54,358 nucleotides of DNA from Priapulus caudatus (GCF_000485595.1 NW_014577226.1:447552-501909), one strand, 5' to 3'; shown: positions 11,301 through 26,000, counted from the stretch's first letter. Program-made: numbers and translations. Notes: generated from the sequence alone by a model not told the origin.

Positions 11301-11511
11301 TGCCTGCAAAGTTCTAGTCCTGGCAATTCTAATATTTTGTGATCATTTTGATATTTCATGTTATAACTAAAGCATTACACTGATGAATCAAATAACACTA
11401 CTATTTACCTACAGGGTTCACACACCTACGGTAAAGCAAGTTGTTGATGGCTTAAATTAAAGCTTAATTTTTAATGACTAAGATAAGAGAACAAACTCAC
11501 GTGAAGCATAT
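8316..11511. other. Intergenic region, no recognised gene
   Basis: Open frames here are short and unlike known families. Contents noted: a possible MITE end TTAAAGGGATACTACACCC near 8419; GTGC/GTCC short repeats at 8960-9000; a 107-110 bp tandem duplication (listed separately); and CGAAAGAGCAAGC words repeated at about 10665 and 10783. The motif ACAGAAATCACAA occurs at about 10977 and 11094. None of these points to a gene. Confidence 0.5.
9091..9307. repeat. Two tandem copies of a ~108-bp unit
   Basis: The word CTCGA recurs at about 9091, 9201 and 9308. Between these points the two units share GTCAAGAGG/CTCAAGAGG, AAGAAGGG, AACATTCCTTC/AACAATTCCTTC, AACTTA, AGGTAA and GGCACAAATC-type words in the same order. 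Differences are mostly one-base insertions or deletions. Confidence 0.6.
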
Positions 11512-11517
11512 TTTATT
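11512..11517 (-). terminator. FOCAD: Candidate FOCAD polyadenylation signal AATAAA
   Basis: TTTATT on the plus strand is AATAAA on the FOCAD strand. It is the first perfect hexamer I noticed downstream of the stop codon at 11859-11861, about 340 bases away. The cleavage site itself is not identifiable. Confidence 0.4.
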
Positions 11518-11858
11518 GCCTTTTAAACATGACCTCAATTTCAAGGCCCAGACAAAATAATAGCCAATTTGTTAGGACCTTCCATGACCCTTACCTATTT
11601 TCTACCAGGATCTTCCAGACCTGGAAAATAGCATTGCAATTCCAACATAAATGATGAAATTGCATGGCAATTCTAAGACTTTCCAGGTTTTCTGGGATCC
11701 ACACGAACGTTGCCACTCGTCAGTCATTGAGCTGGAGGGTGGCATGACACACGAGACTCACACATGGGCGAGGGCATACTTGTGTAGTGTTAGATCACAG
11801 CAATGTCTGCTTCAATCAATTTTATGGAGCAGTACGAGTATAGACGCCTATGGGTAAC

Positions 11859-14800
11859 TTATACTTCCAATTGCACAACTTGTGTCCAGATTGCAGCACC
11901 TTTGAACTCCGAGCAATGGCGTAGTTCTCTAAAACAGTCTGCAATTTAAAATGAACATAATAATTAATTAATGGTTAGCATTTTAAATGATATTATACAA
12001 TGCAATAAAACAATTACTGAATATGACAGATGTGATCATGTTCACGCTACAATATCATACACAATCCTAATCGCTAACTTAACTGTATCAATGGTGCTTC
12101 TGTATATATATTTTTATAGGTTATCAACAGATGTTAGAAAAGCAGTAAAGGGTATCACTATTAAATATACAAATTTGATGGAGGCTGAGTGAGGAGTGTT
12201 GTGTGTAGAGGATGGAAGGAGTGAGTTGGTGGGACAGTCTATAATTTTTTATCGAATCTTTGCAGGCTCTTTGTTACTGGTAATAGGTAAAGTATTGCAT
12301 GGTACACTTAAAGGAATAATAGGTCCATTGATTATGCAATGTTGACGAATGCTAGAGTAACTGGCACCTTGTGTAGTTAATAAGTACGTAACCTTATAGC
12401 CTAACGCGTATTAGTTTGTCCAATATCACTGCTGGTTACATTACAAGCAAGACTTGAAATCGGTTGTTGATATTCATTTACGTGCCGTAAATGTCATCCA
12501 AGAGTCAAGCGATAAGTCGTCGATGACGTAAACATTTGTGCGGCCCGTATGTTTTGGACGCCAGATGAAATGGAAGTGTCAGCGGTGTAACCACGGCCAC
12601 GGACTAAACATGGAAATGGAGTAAAACACACGTACTAATCACGGACGCACATGGACAGCCCTGACAAAAAGTTCCTTATCACGAGCGTCCGTGTTTACGA
12701 AATCACTAATGATAGCATTGCGTACGGCCGAGCATGCGTGCGAAAATGTCCGGTGCACTATAAATCTGTATCACACCTAGCGGTTTGAAACTGCATGGAA
12801 ACTGTAAACAATCAGTCAACCGATTTCTTGGACTGCGGATTTCAATTAGACATTTCTTAGTAACCAGCAGTGATATTGGACAAACTAATACGCGTTTGGC
12901 TATAAAGTAATGCACTTATTAACTACACAAGCTGACAGTTACTCTAGCATTCGTCAACATTGCATAATCAATGGACCTATTATTCCTTTAACATACAATA
13001 CAACGATTGTGATACTTAGTAGGAGTGGTTTTACGTTACATAGTGCCTACACATACCAGAGATAATAGACGATAGCTCCACACCAAACTCATTCTTCTGT
13101 TGCTGCAGCAACAGCAGCAAAGAAAATACCTTTAAAAATAATCACATGAAATAATGTCACTTGACCATAATTTTCAGCATTATCCAGCATAACACAAATT
13201 CGTTTATATTACAAATTGTGATCAAATGTGATGTTGACATAGATTCATCTATGAGAAACGAGCTAAATTGGGAGACCTACATTAATTATCATTGATTTAA
13301 ACTCGAAGCTTGTTTATTTTAAGTGAATACAGGCACACACAATACAGGCACACATGAAATCGTCAATAAGAGGGCAGAGGATGGGTAATTTTATACTGAA
13401 ACTGGCACAATGATGTTAAAGAGCTACTGACAATAACATGCTTACAGTACTGGAAGCCTGATGCCATGGCTTGGACTGCAAGAGCTTGGGTAATTCCACT
13501 GGCAGCAGAGACAGTAATTCGGAGCCAAGTGATACATTTTTTCCCTCCAGTAGATGGAGCTGCCTGTCGTACTGCATCGCGATTGTACCAAGTGGGTGCA
13601 GACGACTGGTTGAAAACGCCACAACGCAGGCAGCAAAGATTTGCATCAGAGCTGTGATCTTCTGCAGAGAAAATATGTCCCTTAAAAACTGACCAGATAA
13701 GAATGGCAGTCATCACACTCTCCCCTCACTACGAGGATGACAAATTCCGTGCCTATTTTTAACTATGGTGACTCCAGAATGGCCGTTATTACAGCTAACG
13801 AATGCAAGTAACAACAGAGCTAGGCTGTAATACATTATGTGTCTGGACAATGGACAATAAAACCTTATGTATATCCCTCTTCTCATTATATATCCTGCAC
13901 CATAACATTTTGTGATGTCACAGAATGTTATAAGTGCACGTTAGAAATATTTGCTGACAGGAAATTGAAAGCCTCAAGGCAAAAGACAATTGGAGATTTG
14001 GAGTACTTTAATTTTGGGGTTTTCAAGTTTAATAAACTCAAGTTTATGTAAGTTATTGCCCTTGCACTTTGGAAACAAAGATTCGCCTAAATTTGGTAAC
14101 CAGGGAAATCTTGTTTCTCTTACACGTGGGCACTAACTGCATAATGCGCACCTGCCGTAAGATGGCCGCCTCAGACCGAGCCAGCATAACCTCTCGCATT
14201 TTCCCGAGAAGGTTGAGCATCCACTGCAGACTAGCAGCCTCTCCGCCGTGATGCTCAGCACGGGAACAGCGATGCAGGCAGATGCCTACCAGCCTCAGCA
14301 GCCAGGATATGTTTATCGTCAAACTGAAATCAAGAAGAGAATTTCGTTTTCTTAATATATGTTGACATATTGCCACAAAGAGCCTTTACTGAAATTATAA
14401 TTACTAATTACTAATTCGTTTTCTTCTTCTTCTTCGTCTTCTTCTTATTCTTCTTATTATTTTTATATTTAATAATTCTAGAACATCACTTTTGTGCAAA
14501 ATGTTGCCTATATGCTATCATAAAATCAATGCTCATTATGTTATTGCATGTTCAGTGTGTATATTAAATACATAAATTAACAATGCCTAAACCTGTTGCA
14601 CGTTTACTAATGCCCATATTGACATCAACACTTTGTCAACGAGTCTCAATCATAATGCTGTTCATCGCTGATATTATAGCTTAATGGCATCGATTGATAA
14701 GCTGATCGATAAATCATGGAGTAGTACAGTAGATCTGTGTCCCATAGACACTGCCCAGGACCCTCCATGCACACACATCCACTCTTAATATTGTAATGAC

Positions 14801-17800
14801 GGTAAAGAGTTCATAACTTCAACGTAAAGTGCAGAATGTAAAGCGCACAATGAATTCTCGTCACAATCAGACGGACATATACCTCATGTTGGCCAGAACT
14901 CCCTCTATGCACTTATCCAGCCACTGCAAGGGCATTTTTCCACTCTTCACGAGGTGGCAGCACACGAAGATTGGTTTGCGGAGATCTGAGTGCTCGAAGC
15001 TAACCAGCCTCTGAACAAGATTCTCAGGCAGCTGTTCCACAAGGGAGTACACTGATCGCAGCGTGTCATACTGTGAGAAATAGTCACACGCGTACTGTTG
15101 TTAAAATGCTTACTACTTAATATCTATTTGAAGTTAACAACTATTTTAAGAACAACTACTTCCCATTTTTATTTAACAGAAAATTATTTAATGTTTAAAA
15201 ACACTTCCTAATTCATAATAATTTTACACTCCTTAACCTGCTGCCGATTTGAGGACACACATAATATTTATTTCATATTTTACTGGTAAATGATAGCGGT
15301 TCATTTCTTCTTTCTGTAGCATTGCATTGTTTCTATGATCAGCCAGAGTGATAAAACAATGATCACAATCTGGAATAATTATTAGGTACTAGTTTGACTA
15401 TGTAACAGCTGAATTGGTTGCAAGATTAGGTGGTGCCATTGCCAGACATATCATAAATAGTTATGGCTATTTTGAGTTGCATAATAATAACATATAATAT
15501 AATAAATGTGACATGTAACATATAATATAATAAAAGTTTTGCGCAGCATTTTATTTCAAAAGTTATGAATTATAGACTATGACTGCACAACGACTCGCAA
15601 TATTTCTGGCTACAGATTCCCAACTTACATTCTCCTCAGCAGAGATGAGTGTGTAGATATGCTCAACATTCATGTACAACACGGGCGTGACGGCCTGTGG
15701 CGGATCCGCTACTGTGAGGGCAGCAGAGAAGCCATCTAGAAGTGACACCAGCTGTGTGGATAAGAATAACATGTTACCAGCAGAAATAGCACAAACGAAT
15801 TTAATCATGAATGCCTCAACGATCACTGACGCTCAGGGGTTTAATTATGACGCACAGAATCCATAGCAATGAATATTATATCGGACGTGCAATCTTCAAT
15901 ACCTGATAACCCACATGTAGAGTATGTTATATCTACACATTCCAACTGATAACCCACATGTGGAGTATGTTATATCTACACATTCCAACTAATAACCCAC
16001 ATGTGGAGTATGTTATATCTACACATTCCAACTGATAACCCACATGTGGAGTATGTTATATCTACACATTCCAACTAATAACCCACATGTGGAGTATGTT
16101 ATATCTACACATTCCAATTGCCAATCGGTGCTCATCTAGATTTGCATTTGGTGGCTTCTTCAAAAATGGGGCGTGATTGACAGCTGTTCTAGCCGTGGCT
16201 TCTTCAATGTAAATTTTGGGCACTGTCCTGTTTCGTGAAATTAACTGAATAATATAGATTCATAAACAACAGTGGGCATTGTGAAAAAAATATAAAGCTC
16301 AACTGCGAAAATAAGGTAATTAATTATCTAATATCAAAAAGTGAATTTTAACAGCTTTTTGGATCATAAGTAGGACTGATAGTTGGACTCAAAGCTGGTT
16401 AATATAAAACGCTGTAAGTCCAGTTATGTAGTCAATTGCTAAAAACCCAATTGGGGAAGAAATGTTATTTAATCAAATAAAAGTCAGCAAGTTAAATAAT
16501 CCTGTGTAACCTCATCAACTAAAACCTGTGTAAGCAGACACTTCCATAGAAAGAACAACTGTCTATAATAGACACTTAATTGGTTACCTTAAGTGACCCT
16601 TATATACAAGTTTGACTGTATCATCTCCAAGTGCTACGTAAGATGTGAAATAACCCCAGTCAATACTTTATAAACATGTTTGATTAAACTGGCCAGTTGT
16701 TCATAAGTAAAATGATGGTTGATTTGGTGACTCCTAATGTCCCTTTGGTTACTACATCAATCCAGGGTGATGCATGCAACTTAAATAAAATCTATCAACA
16801 TGTACCTGAACACCTTCGCTGTCCGTGCTGAAGGCGTCAGCGATGAGTCTCTCCAACAATGTCCTCAGCTTCGCCGGAGGCAGAAAGCGAATTAGCGTCG
16901 GTAGTTTCTCACAGAGCAGGGTTTTGCAGTGCGGCTGTAATGATGCCAATGCTGATAATCAATGTTGGTTTCATTGTAAGCTATTCGTGTGCTTAGAAGC
17001 TGTAATTGTAAGCACCATTTACTTCACCTTTACATTGCCTGATGAGATCAGGTAACCTGTTTGTGTAACCGTTATGCAATAAACCTATTATTTTCCTATC
17101 TATCTGTCTGTCTGTCCATCTATTGATCCATCAGTCTATCTGCCAATCCATCCAACCATCCAGCCACCCACACACCCGCCCACCGAACCATCCATCTATC
17201 TGCCCGTCTGTCCATTCACCTATCGACCCACCCACCTATCCATCCAACCAACTATCCATCTAGTGTCAGTGTAGGCAATGCCTATTGCCATTATCAACCT
17301 AAAGAGCTGACTGAGTCACAGTCTTATTGTGAGCTGCAAATGCATTTCATTATCTACTGTGCTGGGTTTTAAAATAAGCTTTTCATTTCAACCGTCAAAA
17401 TAAGAGCAGGATAATCTGTATTATTATAAAAAAAACAGGGAAAATTACGAATTGACTACATTTAATATTGTACCTGGAGGGAGGTGTAGAGAGGTGGAAT
17501 GCACCATGCCGATACAAACTGTGCAGCAGAAGTTGAAGATGCACCTTCATTAATGGCTATCTGTAAACACATCTGCTGGACCAGTGCACCTGTACATGAA
17601 CGAAAATTGAATCAAACCCTGTCAAAACAATCAATTGCGTAATAGATATATGGTTGACACAAATAATTACACAGCCATAACCACGTACGTACATATCTAT
17701 TACACTAATCACATATAATTATTTATACTAATCTATGTCATCTAGACACCTTAAATTGCAACAGCTAATAGTTAAATAAAAACGAACTACCTAAAATATT

Positions 17801-20092
17801 CAACAGTGGGGAAATTGGCATTATAAACACAGAAATGAACTGGCCAACATTCTAATCAATCTAGAAAGCTTATAATGCTCTTAATATTGTTACATTACAA
17901 ATGGTAAATAAATAAAAACGTGTACTAAAACATTATAAAAAATAGATCTAGGACATGTTATAACACCTATAACTTTTACTAACGATTACACAACTCATCT
18001 CAAACTAAAATGTATTACTTCTATTGGCTCTCTCACCGAATGGCAGTTTGAGGAGTGGGTTAAGAAGACTGGCCCAGTTGAGTGGTGGCAGGGGTCTGGC
18101 GTGTGTAGCAGCCAGCGCTTGCACATACAATTCCAGCTCATCTGTCCTTACAACCTCTGGGCCTGCGCGACATGACAAGCAATGTGATGGCGCCATGAAA
18201 AACATGCGCACGCATCAGACAGCATACATATTCAGACAGGTTTATTTACGATAATCGAGTAGAGATCAACTGACCTTGCTGAACGACATTACTATGACTG
18301 ATAGGGTCTATGTCCCCCAGGGTAGTGCCGGAACGTACCCTGGTACTAAATACTACTATCTAATATGCCGGACCGCACCTCGCCTACTCCACTAACGAGT
18401 CTAGGGAGTCGCCTACGCCTACTCCCTAACCCTAACCCTAACCATAACCCTAACTCTAACTCTAACCCTAACCCCTAACCATATCAGCTAGATAGTTACC
18501 AGGGTACGTTCCGGCAGTAACCTGGGGGACATAGACCCTATGAGCATTAATATGCATAATCTCGAACTAGAACGAATGGAATAAAATTCACGAAATGTTA
18601 TCATTTTGCAAATAAAAGAGACTGGTTAAAATCTCAAAATACTAGCTTATATCTCTTAACACTTGAAAATATGGTACCTAGATAAAAAGTTGTTAGAAGT
18701 AGTAAGATAACAGTACCCACGAAATATATTGAGGCGATACTGAATTAAGAATAGAAAATTTTAAACAACTGAACCACCTTAGCTTCCAACAATCTAAGCT
18801 TATTCGACATTTATGCAGCATCTTTCCAGACTTTAAAATATAATTATTTTTACACAATGAATCCACAGTTATTTGTCAATTATAGATTTCCAAAGGCTCT
18901 CCAGTAGTGATTGTTTTTACACAAAGAATTCACAGTTCTTTGTCATTTATAGCAATACAAAGCCACCACACAGAGCCATCTGAAGGCATTACCATCAGTG
19001 ACCAGCCACCATGGATCAAGTAGCTGCATGAGCATCACAACTCACCGAGTTTTCCTGCCTCTCCAATGACGCTGATGAGTGGCCGAAGGACATATTGATC
19101 GCTCAGGTAGGAATAGTCGCTGGGGGCTTGCAACAACAATGACAATGACATCAGACTTATTAAAACTACCTACTATAGCTAAATGGACATACCAATAAGT
19201 GAATAAATATAGATACATAATAGAAATAACAACAATAAAAACACAAAGACAAATATACTACACCAGAAGGTAAAATATATGCCACACAATTATACACTAG
19301 AGCAACCTCAGTTTTTTGCGTGTACCTGTCGTCGTTGCTCTCTCGCTATTGCTGATGACCGCACACACCTGCCCCAGCATCCAGGCTGCACATGACTGCA
19401 GCGCTACCTCTGTGCTACCGGACAGAATCTGCATGGTTAGCCGGAGCACATCGTTCAGTCTGCTGTCAACATGCGTCTCCGTGACGTCTTCAGCCATCTA
19501 CAACGAGAGATGCCCATCACTTCTCACTCACCCACACCATAGACGAACAATATCGACGTCAACGCGCACCAACACCGTGTGAGCTCATCGATTTATCAAA
19601 TTCTTCTATAGACGGCCTGCAAGTTGATGCATGAAGTCTGTTAAATGAGTTCTCGTGGAAAAGGTTGTGCGATCGTTGCCAATGTGTAATCGAGTACAAA
19701 CGTGCAAGGACCGCAATGTAACTAAGTGTGGCTAGCATACTTTTGGTGCATCTGTTCTTGGTAGTTTTCTAGATACACATCCAAAATAAATACACATATT
19801 GTTGGTAATTGTGTAAATGTACGCATTGATAATTACCTAAATATACAAATACAAAAATTTAAGTTACTGAAGTTGACCTGCTACTTACTCCAGTAATCTC
19901 ACGCTCACTGCCAAATATTGCAAGCACGCCCCTAAGACAGGTCTGCCTGTGGAGCAAGGGGGCACCAGCATCGGTCAGAGTCTTCATCCAGTCCCCATAC
20001 AGTCGCTCTTTCAGCCTGATGATGGCTGGCTGCCTGCCAGGTAACAGCAGTTCATGCACCATCATGCCAAGTGCCTGGCCCAGTGCTGCATC
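11859..20092 (-). CDS. FOCAD: FOCAD exons 28-39 (C-terminal third)
   Basis: Exons in gene order: 19889-20092, 19326-19497, 19046-19126, 18037-18162, 17474-17589, 16806-16934, 15629-15751, 14883-15070, 14152-14293, 13446-13661, 13057-13102, 11859-11938. Exon 29 has SRLNDVLRLTMQILSG and WMLGQV, matching human GRLNEVIRTLTQ and WLLGHL. Exon 30 has DYSYL as in human. Exon 31 has PPLNWASLLNPLLKLPFG. Exon 37 ends ELLSLLPVELPKLLQSKPW against human EVLTLLPNSMALLLQKEPW. The 46-base exon 38 is supported by phase and splice sites more than by similarity. Exon 39 has ELRHCSEFKGAAIWTQ, matching human SLRVLPEFKKKAVWTR, then a short unrelated tail and TAA. Confidence 0.85.
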
Positions 20093-23000
20093 CTGGTGAT
20101 GGATATAAGTAACGGTGGCAACAAAAGTGCACCAATAGAGGATGGAATAAACGCAATACCTATGCACTACATACAAATTTTACAATTGCTGTGGATATCG
20201 GTCAATTTTTAGTGGCACCACGCTAAGTAAGGAGGGCAACTAATAAGGCACTATAAGACAAGTAAGGAGGGCAACCACGGCTAGTAAGGAGGGAAACCAC
20301 GGCAACAGTAAGGAGGGCAACCACGACTTAGTAAGGAGGGCAAGCCAACGGCTAGTAGGAAGGGCAACCACCGGATAGTTAAGGAGGGCAACCACGGCTA
20401 GTAAGGGGGCAAGCATGGCTAGTAAGGAGGGCAACCACGGCTAGTAAGGCAGGGCCAAACCACGGCTAGTAAGGATGGTAACCACGGCTAGTAAGGAGAG
20501 GCAACCACGGCGAAGTAAGGAGGGCAGCACGCGGCTATAGAGGAGGTAAAAGCCACGGCTTAGTAAGGAGGGCGGCAACAACGGCTAGTAAGGAGGGCAA
20601 CCCCGGCTAGTTAAGGATGGCAACCAAGCGCAAGTAAGGAATGGCAACCACGGCTAGTACAGCGAGAAAAACCATGGCAAGTAAAGGAGGGCAACCACGT
20701 CTAGTAAGAAGGCGTTAACCACGGGCTAGTAGGAGGGCAACAAACGGCTATAAAGCGAGGCTGACAACCACGGCTAGTAAGGATGGCAACCAAGGCAAGT
20801 AAGGAAGGCAACCACGGCTAGTAAGGAGAACAACCAACAGGCTAGTAAAGGACGGGCAACCACGGGCTAGTAAAGGAGGGCAACCCCGGCTGATAAGGAG
20901 GGCAAACACGGCCAGTAAGGAGGGCAACGCAAGGCAGTAGAAGGGCAACCCACGCTTAGTAGGAGGGCACAACGGTTTAGTAAGGAGGGCAACCACGGCT
21001 AGTAAGGAGGGCAACCACGGTAGTAAGGAGGGCACCACGGCTATGTAAGGATTTGAACCACGGCAAGTAAGGAGGGTAACCACGTGCTAGTAAGAGCACC
21101 ACGTAAGTAAGGAGGGCACGCACGGCTAAGTAAGGAGCGGCAACCACGGTCTAGTAAAAGGATGGCAACCAAAAGGCAAGTAAGAAAGGGTAATCAACGG
21201 CTAGTAAGGAGGAAGAACCACGGCTATGAAGGAGGGAACCACGGCTAATAAGCGAGGGAACACGGGCTGTAAAAGGGCAAGGCACGTTGCTAACCGGCAG
21301 GTCAACGACGGTGAACGGCTAGTAAGGACGCGGAAACCAAGGCTAGTAAGGATGGTAACCCGGGCTAGTAAGGAGGTAACGTCAGCGGCTAGTAAGGAAG
21401 GAGTAACCAACGGCTAGTAGGAGGGAACCACGGCAATTAAGAGAGGGCACCACGGCTAGTAGGAGGTGCGAATCCACGGCTAGTAAGGTGGCAAGCAAGG
21501 CCAAGTAAGGAGGAGTAACCACGGCTAGTAAGGAGGGCAACCACGGCGTGTAAGGAGGGCAACAACGGCTAGTAAGGATGGTAACCACAGCTAGTAAGGA
21601 GGGCAACCATCGGCTATGTAAAGGAGGTAACCACGGCTAGTAGGAGGGCCAAACACGGCTGTAAAGGAGGTACGGCTAGTAGCAGCGGCATAAGAGGCAA
21701 TCGGCTTAAGGAGGGCAACCCAAGGCTAGTAGCCAGGATATGGTAACCACGGCTAGTAAGGAGGGTAAATCCACGGCTAGTAAGGAGGGTAACCACGGCT
21801 TAGGAAGGAGGGTCCAACAACGGCTAGTAAGAGGGCACAAACGCTAAGTAAGGTCAGGGTAACCACGGCCTAGTAAGAGTAACACGGTCACGGGTAAGTA
21901 AGGATGGCAACCACGAGCAAGGTTAAGGATGGCACCAAGGCAGTTTAAGGAAGGCAACACGTCAGTAGGATGGGCACCGCGGATAGTAAGGGGGAACCAG
22001 GCTAGTAAGGAGGGTACCATGGCTAGTAAGGAGGGCAACACGCGCTTAGTAAGGAGGCGGCAACGCACGGCTGTAAGGTGGGCAACCACGGACTAGTAAG
22101 AGAGGGCATAACCACGGCTAGTAAGGAGGGCACCACGGCTAAAGGAGGGGTAAACGCACGGCTAGTAAGGAAACAACCACGGCTAGTAAAGGAGGGCAAC
22201 ACGCGCATGTAAGGAGGGCAACCACGGCTAGTAAGGGGGTAACCACGTGCTGTAAGTGAGAAACAACCACGGTAGTTAAGGAGGGCAACCACGGCTAGTA
22301 ATGGAAGGCAACCACGGCTAGTAGGAGGGTAACACGGCTAGTAAGGATGGCAACCACAGCAAGTAGAGGATGGGCAACCACGGCAAGTAAGGATGAGCAA
22401 CAGGCTAGTTAGGAGGGCAACCACTGGCTATAAGGAGGGTAACACGAGCTGTAAGGAGGGTAACCACGGCGGGTTAAGGACGCAACCACAGGACAAGTAG
22501 GGGCAACCACGGCTAGTATAGGAGGGCAACCACGGCTAGTAGAGGGTAACCAAGGCTAGTAAGGAGGGGCAACCCGGCTAGTAAGGAGGCCACCACGGCT
22601 AGTAAGGATGGCAACCACAGCAAGTTAAGGATGGGCAACCACGGCTAGTTTAAGGGGGCAACCACAGGCAACGTAAGGGTGGTACACGGGCTAGTAAGGA
22701 GGGCAACCACGGACAAGTAAGGATGGCAACACGGCTAGTAGGAGGGGCAACCAACAGCAAGTAAGGATGGTTACCACGGCTGAGTAAGGGGGCAACCACG
22801 GCAAGTAGGATGGTAAACAGCGGCCTATGTAATGGGAGGGCAACCACGGCTTTAGTAAGGAGGGCAACCCACGGGCTAGGTAAGGAGGGCAACCACGCGC
22901 AAGTAAGGAGGGTTAACCACGGCTTTAGTAAGGAGGCACACCAAGGCTAGTAAGGAGAGCAACCACAGCTAGTAAGAGGGTCAACACGGCTTCAAGTAAG

Positions 23001-26000
23001 GATGTGGGGAAACCATTGCGCTAGGTAAAGAGGGCAACCACGGCATAGTAAGGAGTGTAAACCCCACGGTAGTAAGGAGGGCAACCACAGCTAGTAAGGA
23101 GGGGCAACCGACGGCTGTAAGGAGGGTAACCACCGGCTTAGTAAGGAGGTGCAACCACAGGCTGTAAGGAGGGCAACACGGCTATAAGGAGGGTAACCCG
23201 GCTAGTAAGGAGGTAACCCACGGCTAGTAAGGAGGGCAACCATGGCATGTAAGGAGGGCAAACACGGCTAGTAAGGAAGGCAACCCGGCGGCTACGTAAG
23301 GAGGGGCAACCACGGGCTAGTAAGTAGAGGGCAACATGTGCTAGTAAGGTATTGTAACCTACGGTGTAAGATGAGGGGTAACACGAGCCTAGTAAGGAGG
23401 GCATCCATGGTAGTAAGGAGGCGTAACCCACGGCTAGTAAAAAAAAGATGGATGGGCAACCCACGGCTTAGTAGGGAGGGTAACACGGCTAGTAAGGGAT
23501 GCGGCAAACACAGCAAGTAACGGAGGCGCAACCACGGCTAGATAGGGCGGCAACCACGGCTAGTTAAGGAGGGCAACCGACAGGGGCAGTCAAGGAGGGG
23601 TAACCACGGCTAGGTAAAAAGGGCACCAAATGGCAAGTATGGAGGTCCAACCACGAGCAAGTAAGGAGGGCAACCACGGGCTAGTAAGGATGGAGGCAAC
23701 CACAGCTAAGTAAGGAGGGGCAACCACGGCTTAGTTAAGGGGGCAACCACGGTTAGTAAGGAGGGTAACCCGGCTAGTAGGAGGTAACACGGCTGAGTAA
23801 GGAGGGCAACCACAAGCTAGTAAGGGATGGGCAACCACGGGCTAGTAAGGAGGGCAAACCACGGCTAGTAAGGAGCGGCAACCACGGCTAGAAGGAGGGT
23901 AAACCACGGCTTAGAAGCGAGGGGCACCACGGCTAGTAAGTGAGGGCAATAACCACGGCTATGTAAGAGAGGGTACCCACGGGCTAGTTAAGGAGGGCAA
24001 CACTGGCAATAAGGAGGGTAAACCACGGATTGTAAAAAGGCGCAGACCAACGGCAAGTATGGAGGTCAACCACGCAATAAGTGAGGGCAACCCGGGCTAG
24101 TAGAGAGGGTAAACCCAGCCTAGTAAGGAGGGCAACCACGGTAGTAAGGAGGGGTAAGATGTAACGCACGGCTAGTAAGAAGGAGCAACACGCCTAAGTA
24201 GGAGGGCAACTAAATAAGGCACTATAAGGACAAGTAAGAGGGAACCGACGGCTAGTAAGGAGGGCAAACACGGCAAGTAAGGAGGGTAACCACAGCAAGT
24301 TAGGACAACCAACCACGGGTAGTTAAGAGAGGGCACACGGCTAAGTAAGGAGGGCAACCGACGGCTAGTAAGGAGGGCAACCACGGCTGAAGGAGGGCAA
24401 CACAGCAGTAAGGACGGCAACCACAGGGCTAGTAAGGGAGGGCAACCACAGCCAAGTAAGCGCAAAGCCACGGCTCTAGTAAGGAGGCTAACCCGGGCTA
24501 GTAAGGAGGGCAAACCACAGCACTGTAAGGAGGGCAACCACGGAGTAAGTCGAGGGCTAACCCGAGCTAGTAAGGAGGGAACCAAGCAAGTAGGGAAGGC
24601 AACCCCAGCAAGTAAGGAGGGCAACCACGGCTGTGTAAGAGATGGGCACCACGCTCAGTAGGAGGGAACCACGGCCTAGTAAGGAGGAAACCCGGCTAGT
24701 AGGAGTGGCGCAACCACGGCTAGTAAGGAGGGAAACCCGGCGCTAGTAAGGAGGTAACCACGGCTCGTAATGGAGGGCAACCACGGCTTAGTAAGGGGGT
24801 AACCCACGGCTAGTAGAAAGGACCCGGACATAGTAAGGAAGGCAACCACGGACTACGTAAGGAGGGTAACCACGGCTAGTAAGGACCGGGCAACCCGGCT
24901 TAGTAAGGAAGGCAACCCACGGCTAGTAAGGAATGGCAACAACGGCTAGTAAGGAGGGCAACCACGGCTAGTAAGTGACGGGCAACCACGGCTAGTAGAG
25001 GAGGAAACCACAGGCAAGTAATGGAGGGCAAAACCACAGCAAGTAAGGAACGGCAACCACGCTAGTAAGGAGGGCGCAACCCCGTGCTAGTTAAGGATAG
25101 GCAACCAAGGCAAGTTAAGGAGGGGCAACCACGGCTAGTTAAAGAGGGCGACCACGGGTAGTAACGGAGGGTAACCACGGCTACGTAAGGAGGGCCAACC
25201 ACGGCTAGTTAAGAGATGGTAACCACTGCTAGTAGAGTAAAGGCAACAGCAAGTAAGGAGGGCAACCACGGCTAGTCAAAGGATGGCAAACCACGGCTAG
25301 TAGGAGGGGCAACCACGGCAAGGTAGGATGGTTAAATACCCAAGGCTAGTAAAGTGGGGTAACCATGGCTAGTTAGGGAGGGGCAACCAAGGCCAAGGAT
25401 GGAGGGAACCACAGCAGTAAGGAGGGCACCACGGCTAGTAAGGGATGGGCACCACGCGCTAGTTACGCGAGGGCAACCACGTGTGTAAGGAGGGCAACCA
25501 CCGCGCAAGTAAGGAGGGGTAACCAAGGCAAGTTAAGGGAGGGTAACACGGCTGTAAGGGAGGAGCAACCACGGCTTTTTAGTAACGGAAGGCAACCACG
25601 GCTAGTAAGGAAGGCTAACAGGGCAAGTAAGGAAGGGCAACACGGCTAGTAAAGTGGGGCAACCACGGCTAGTAAGGAGGGCAACCTACGGCCTAGTAAG
25701 GAGCTGGCAAACACGGATCAGTAGGAGGGGCTAACCACGGCTTAGTAAGCGAGGGGCAACCACGTGCTGTAAGAGGGGTAACAACGTGGCTAATAGTAAG
25801 GATCGGCAACCCGGCTAGTGAAGGAATGGTACCCGGCTAGTAAGGAAGGCACCAAGGCAAGTAAGGAGGGGCAACCCGGCTAGTAAGTGATCGGCACCAC
25901 GGGCTAGTAAGGAGGGCTAACGCCACGGCTAAGTAGGATTGGTAACAAGGCTAGTAAGCGAGGGTAACCACGTGCTAGTAAGGAGGGCAACACAAGGCAA

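Noticed and set aside
12706-12915. 69-codon minus-strand open frame
   Set aside because: It lies wholly within the foldback element and matches no transposase.
15901-16115. CRISPR-like array
   Set aside because: Units are contiguous 43-mers with no unique spacers, and the genome is eukaryotic.
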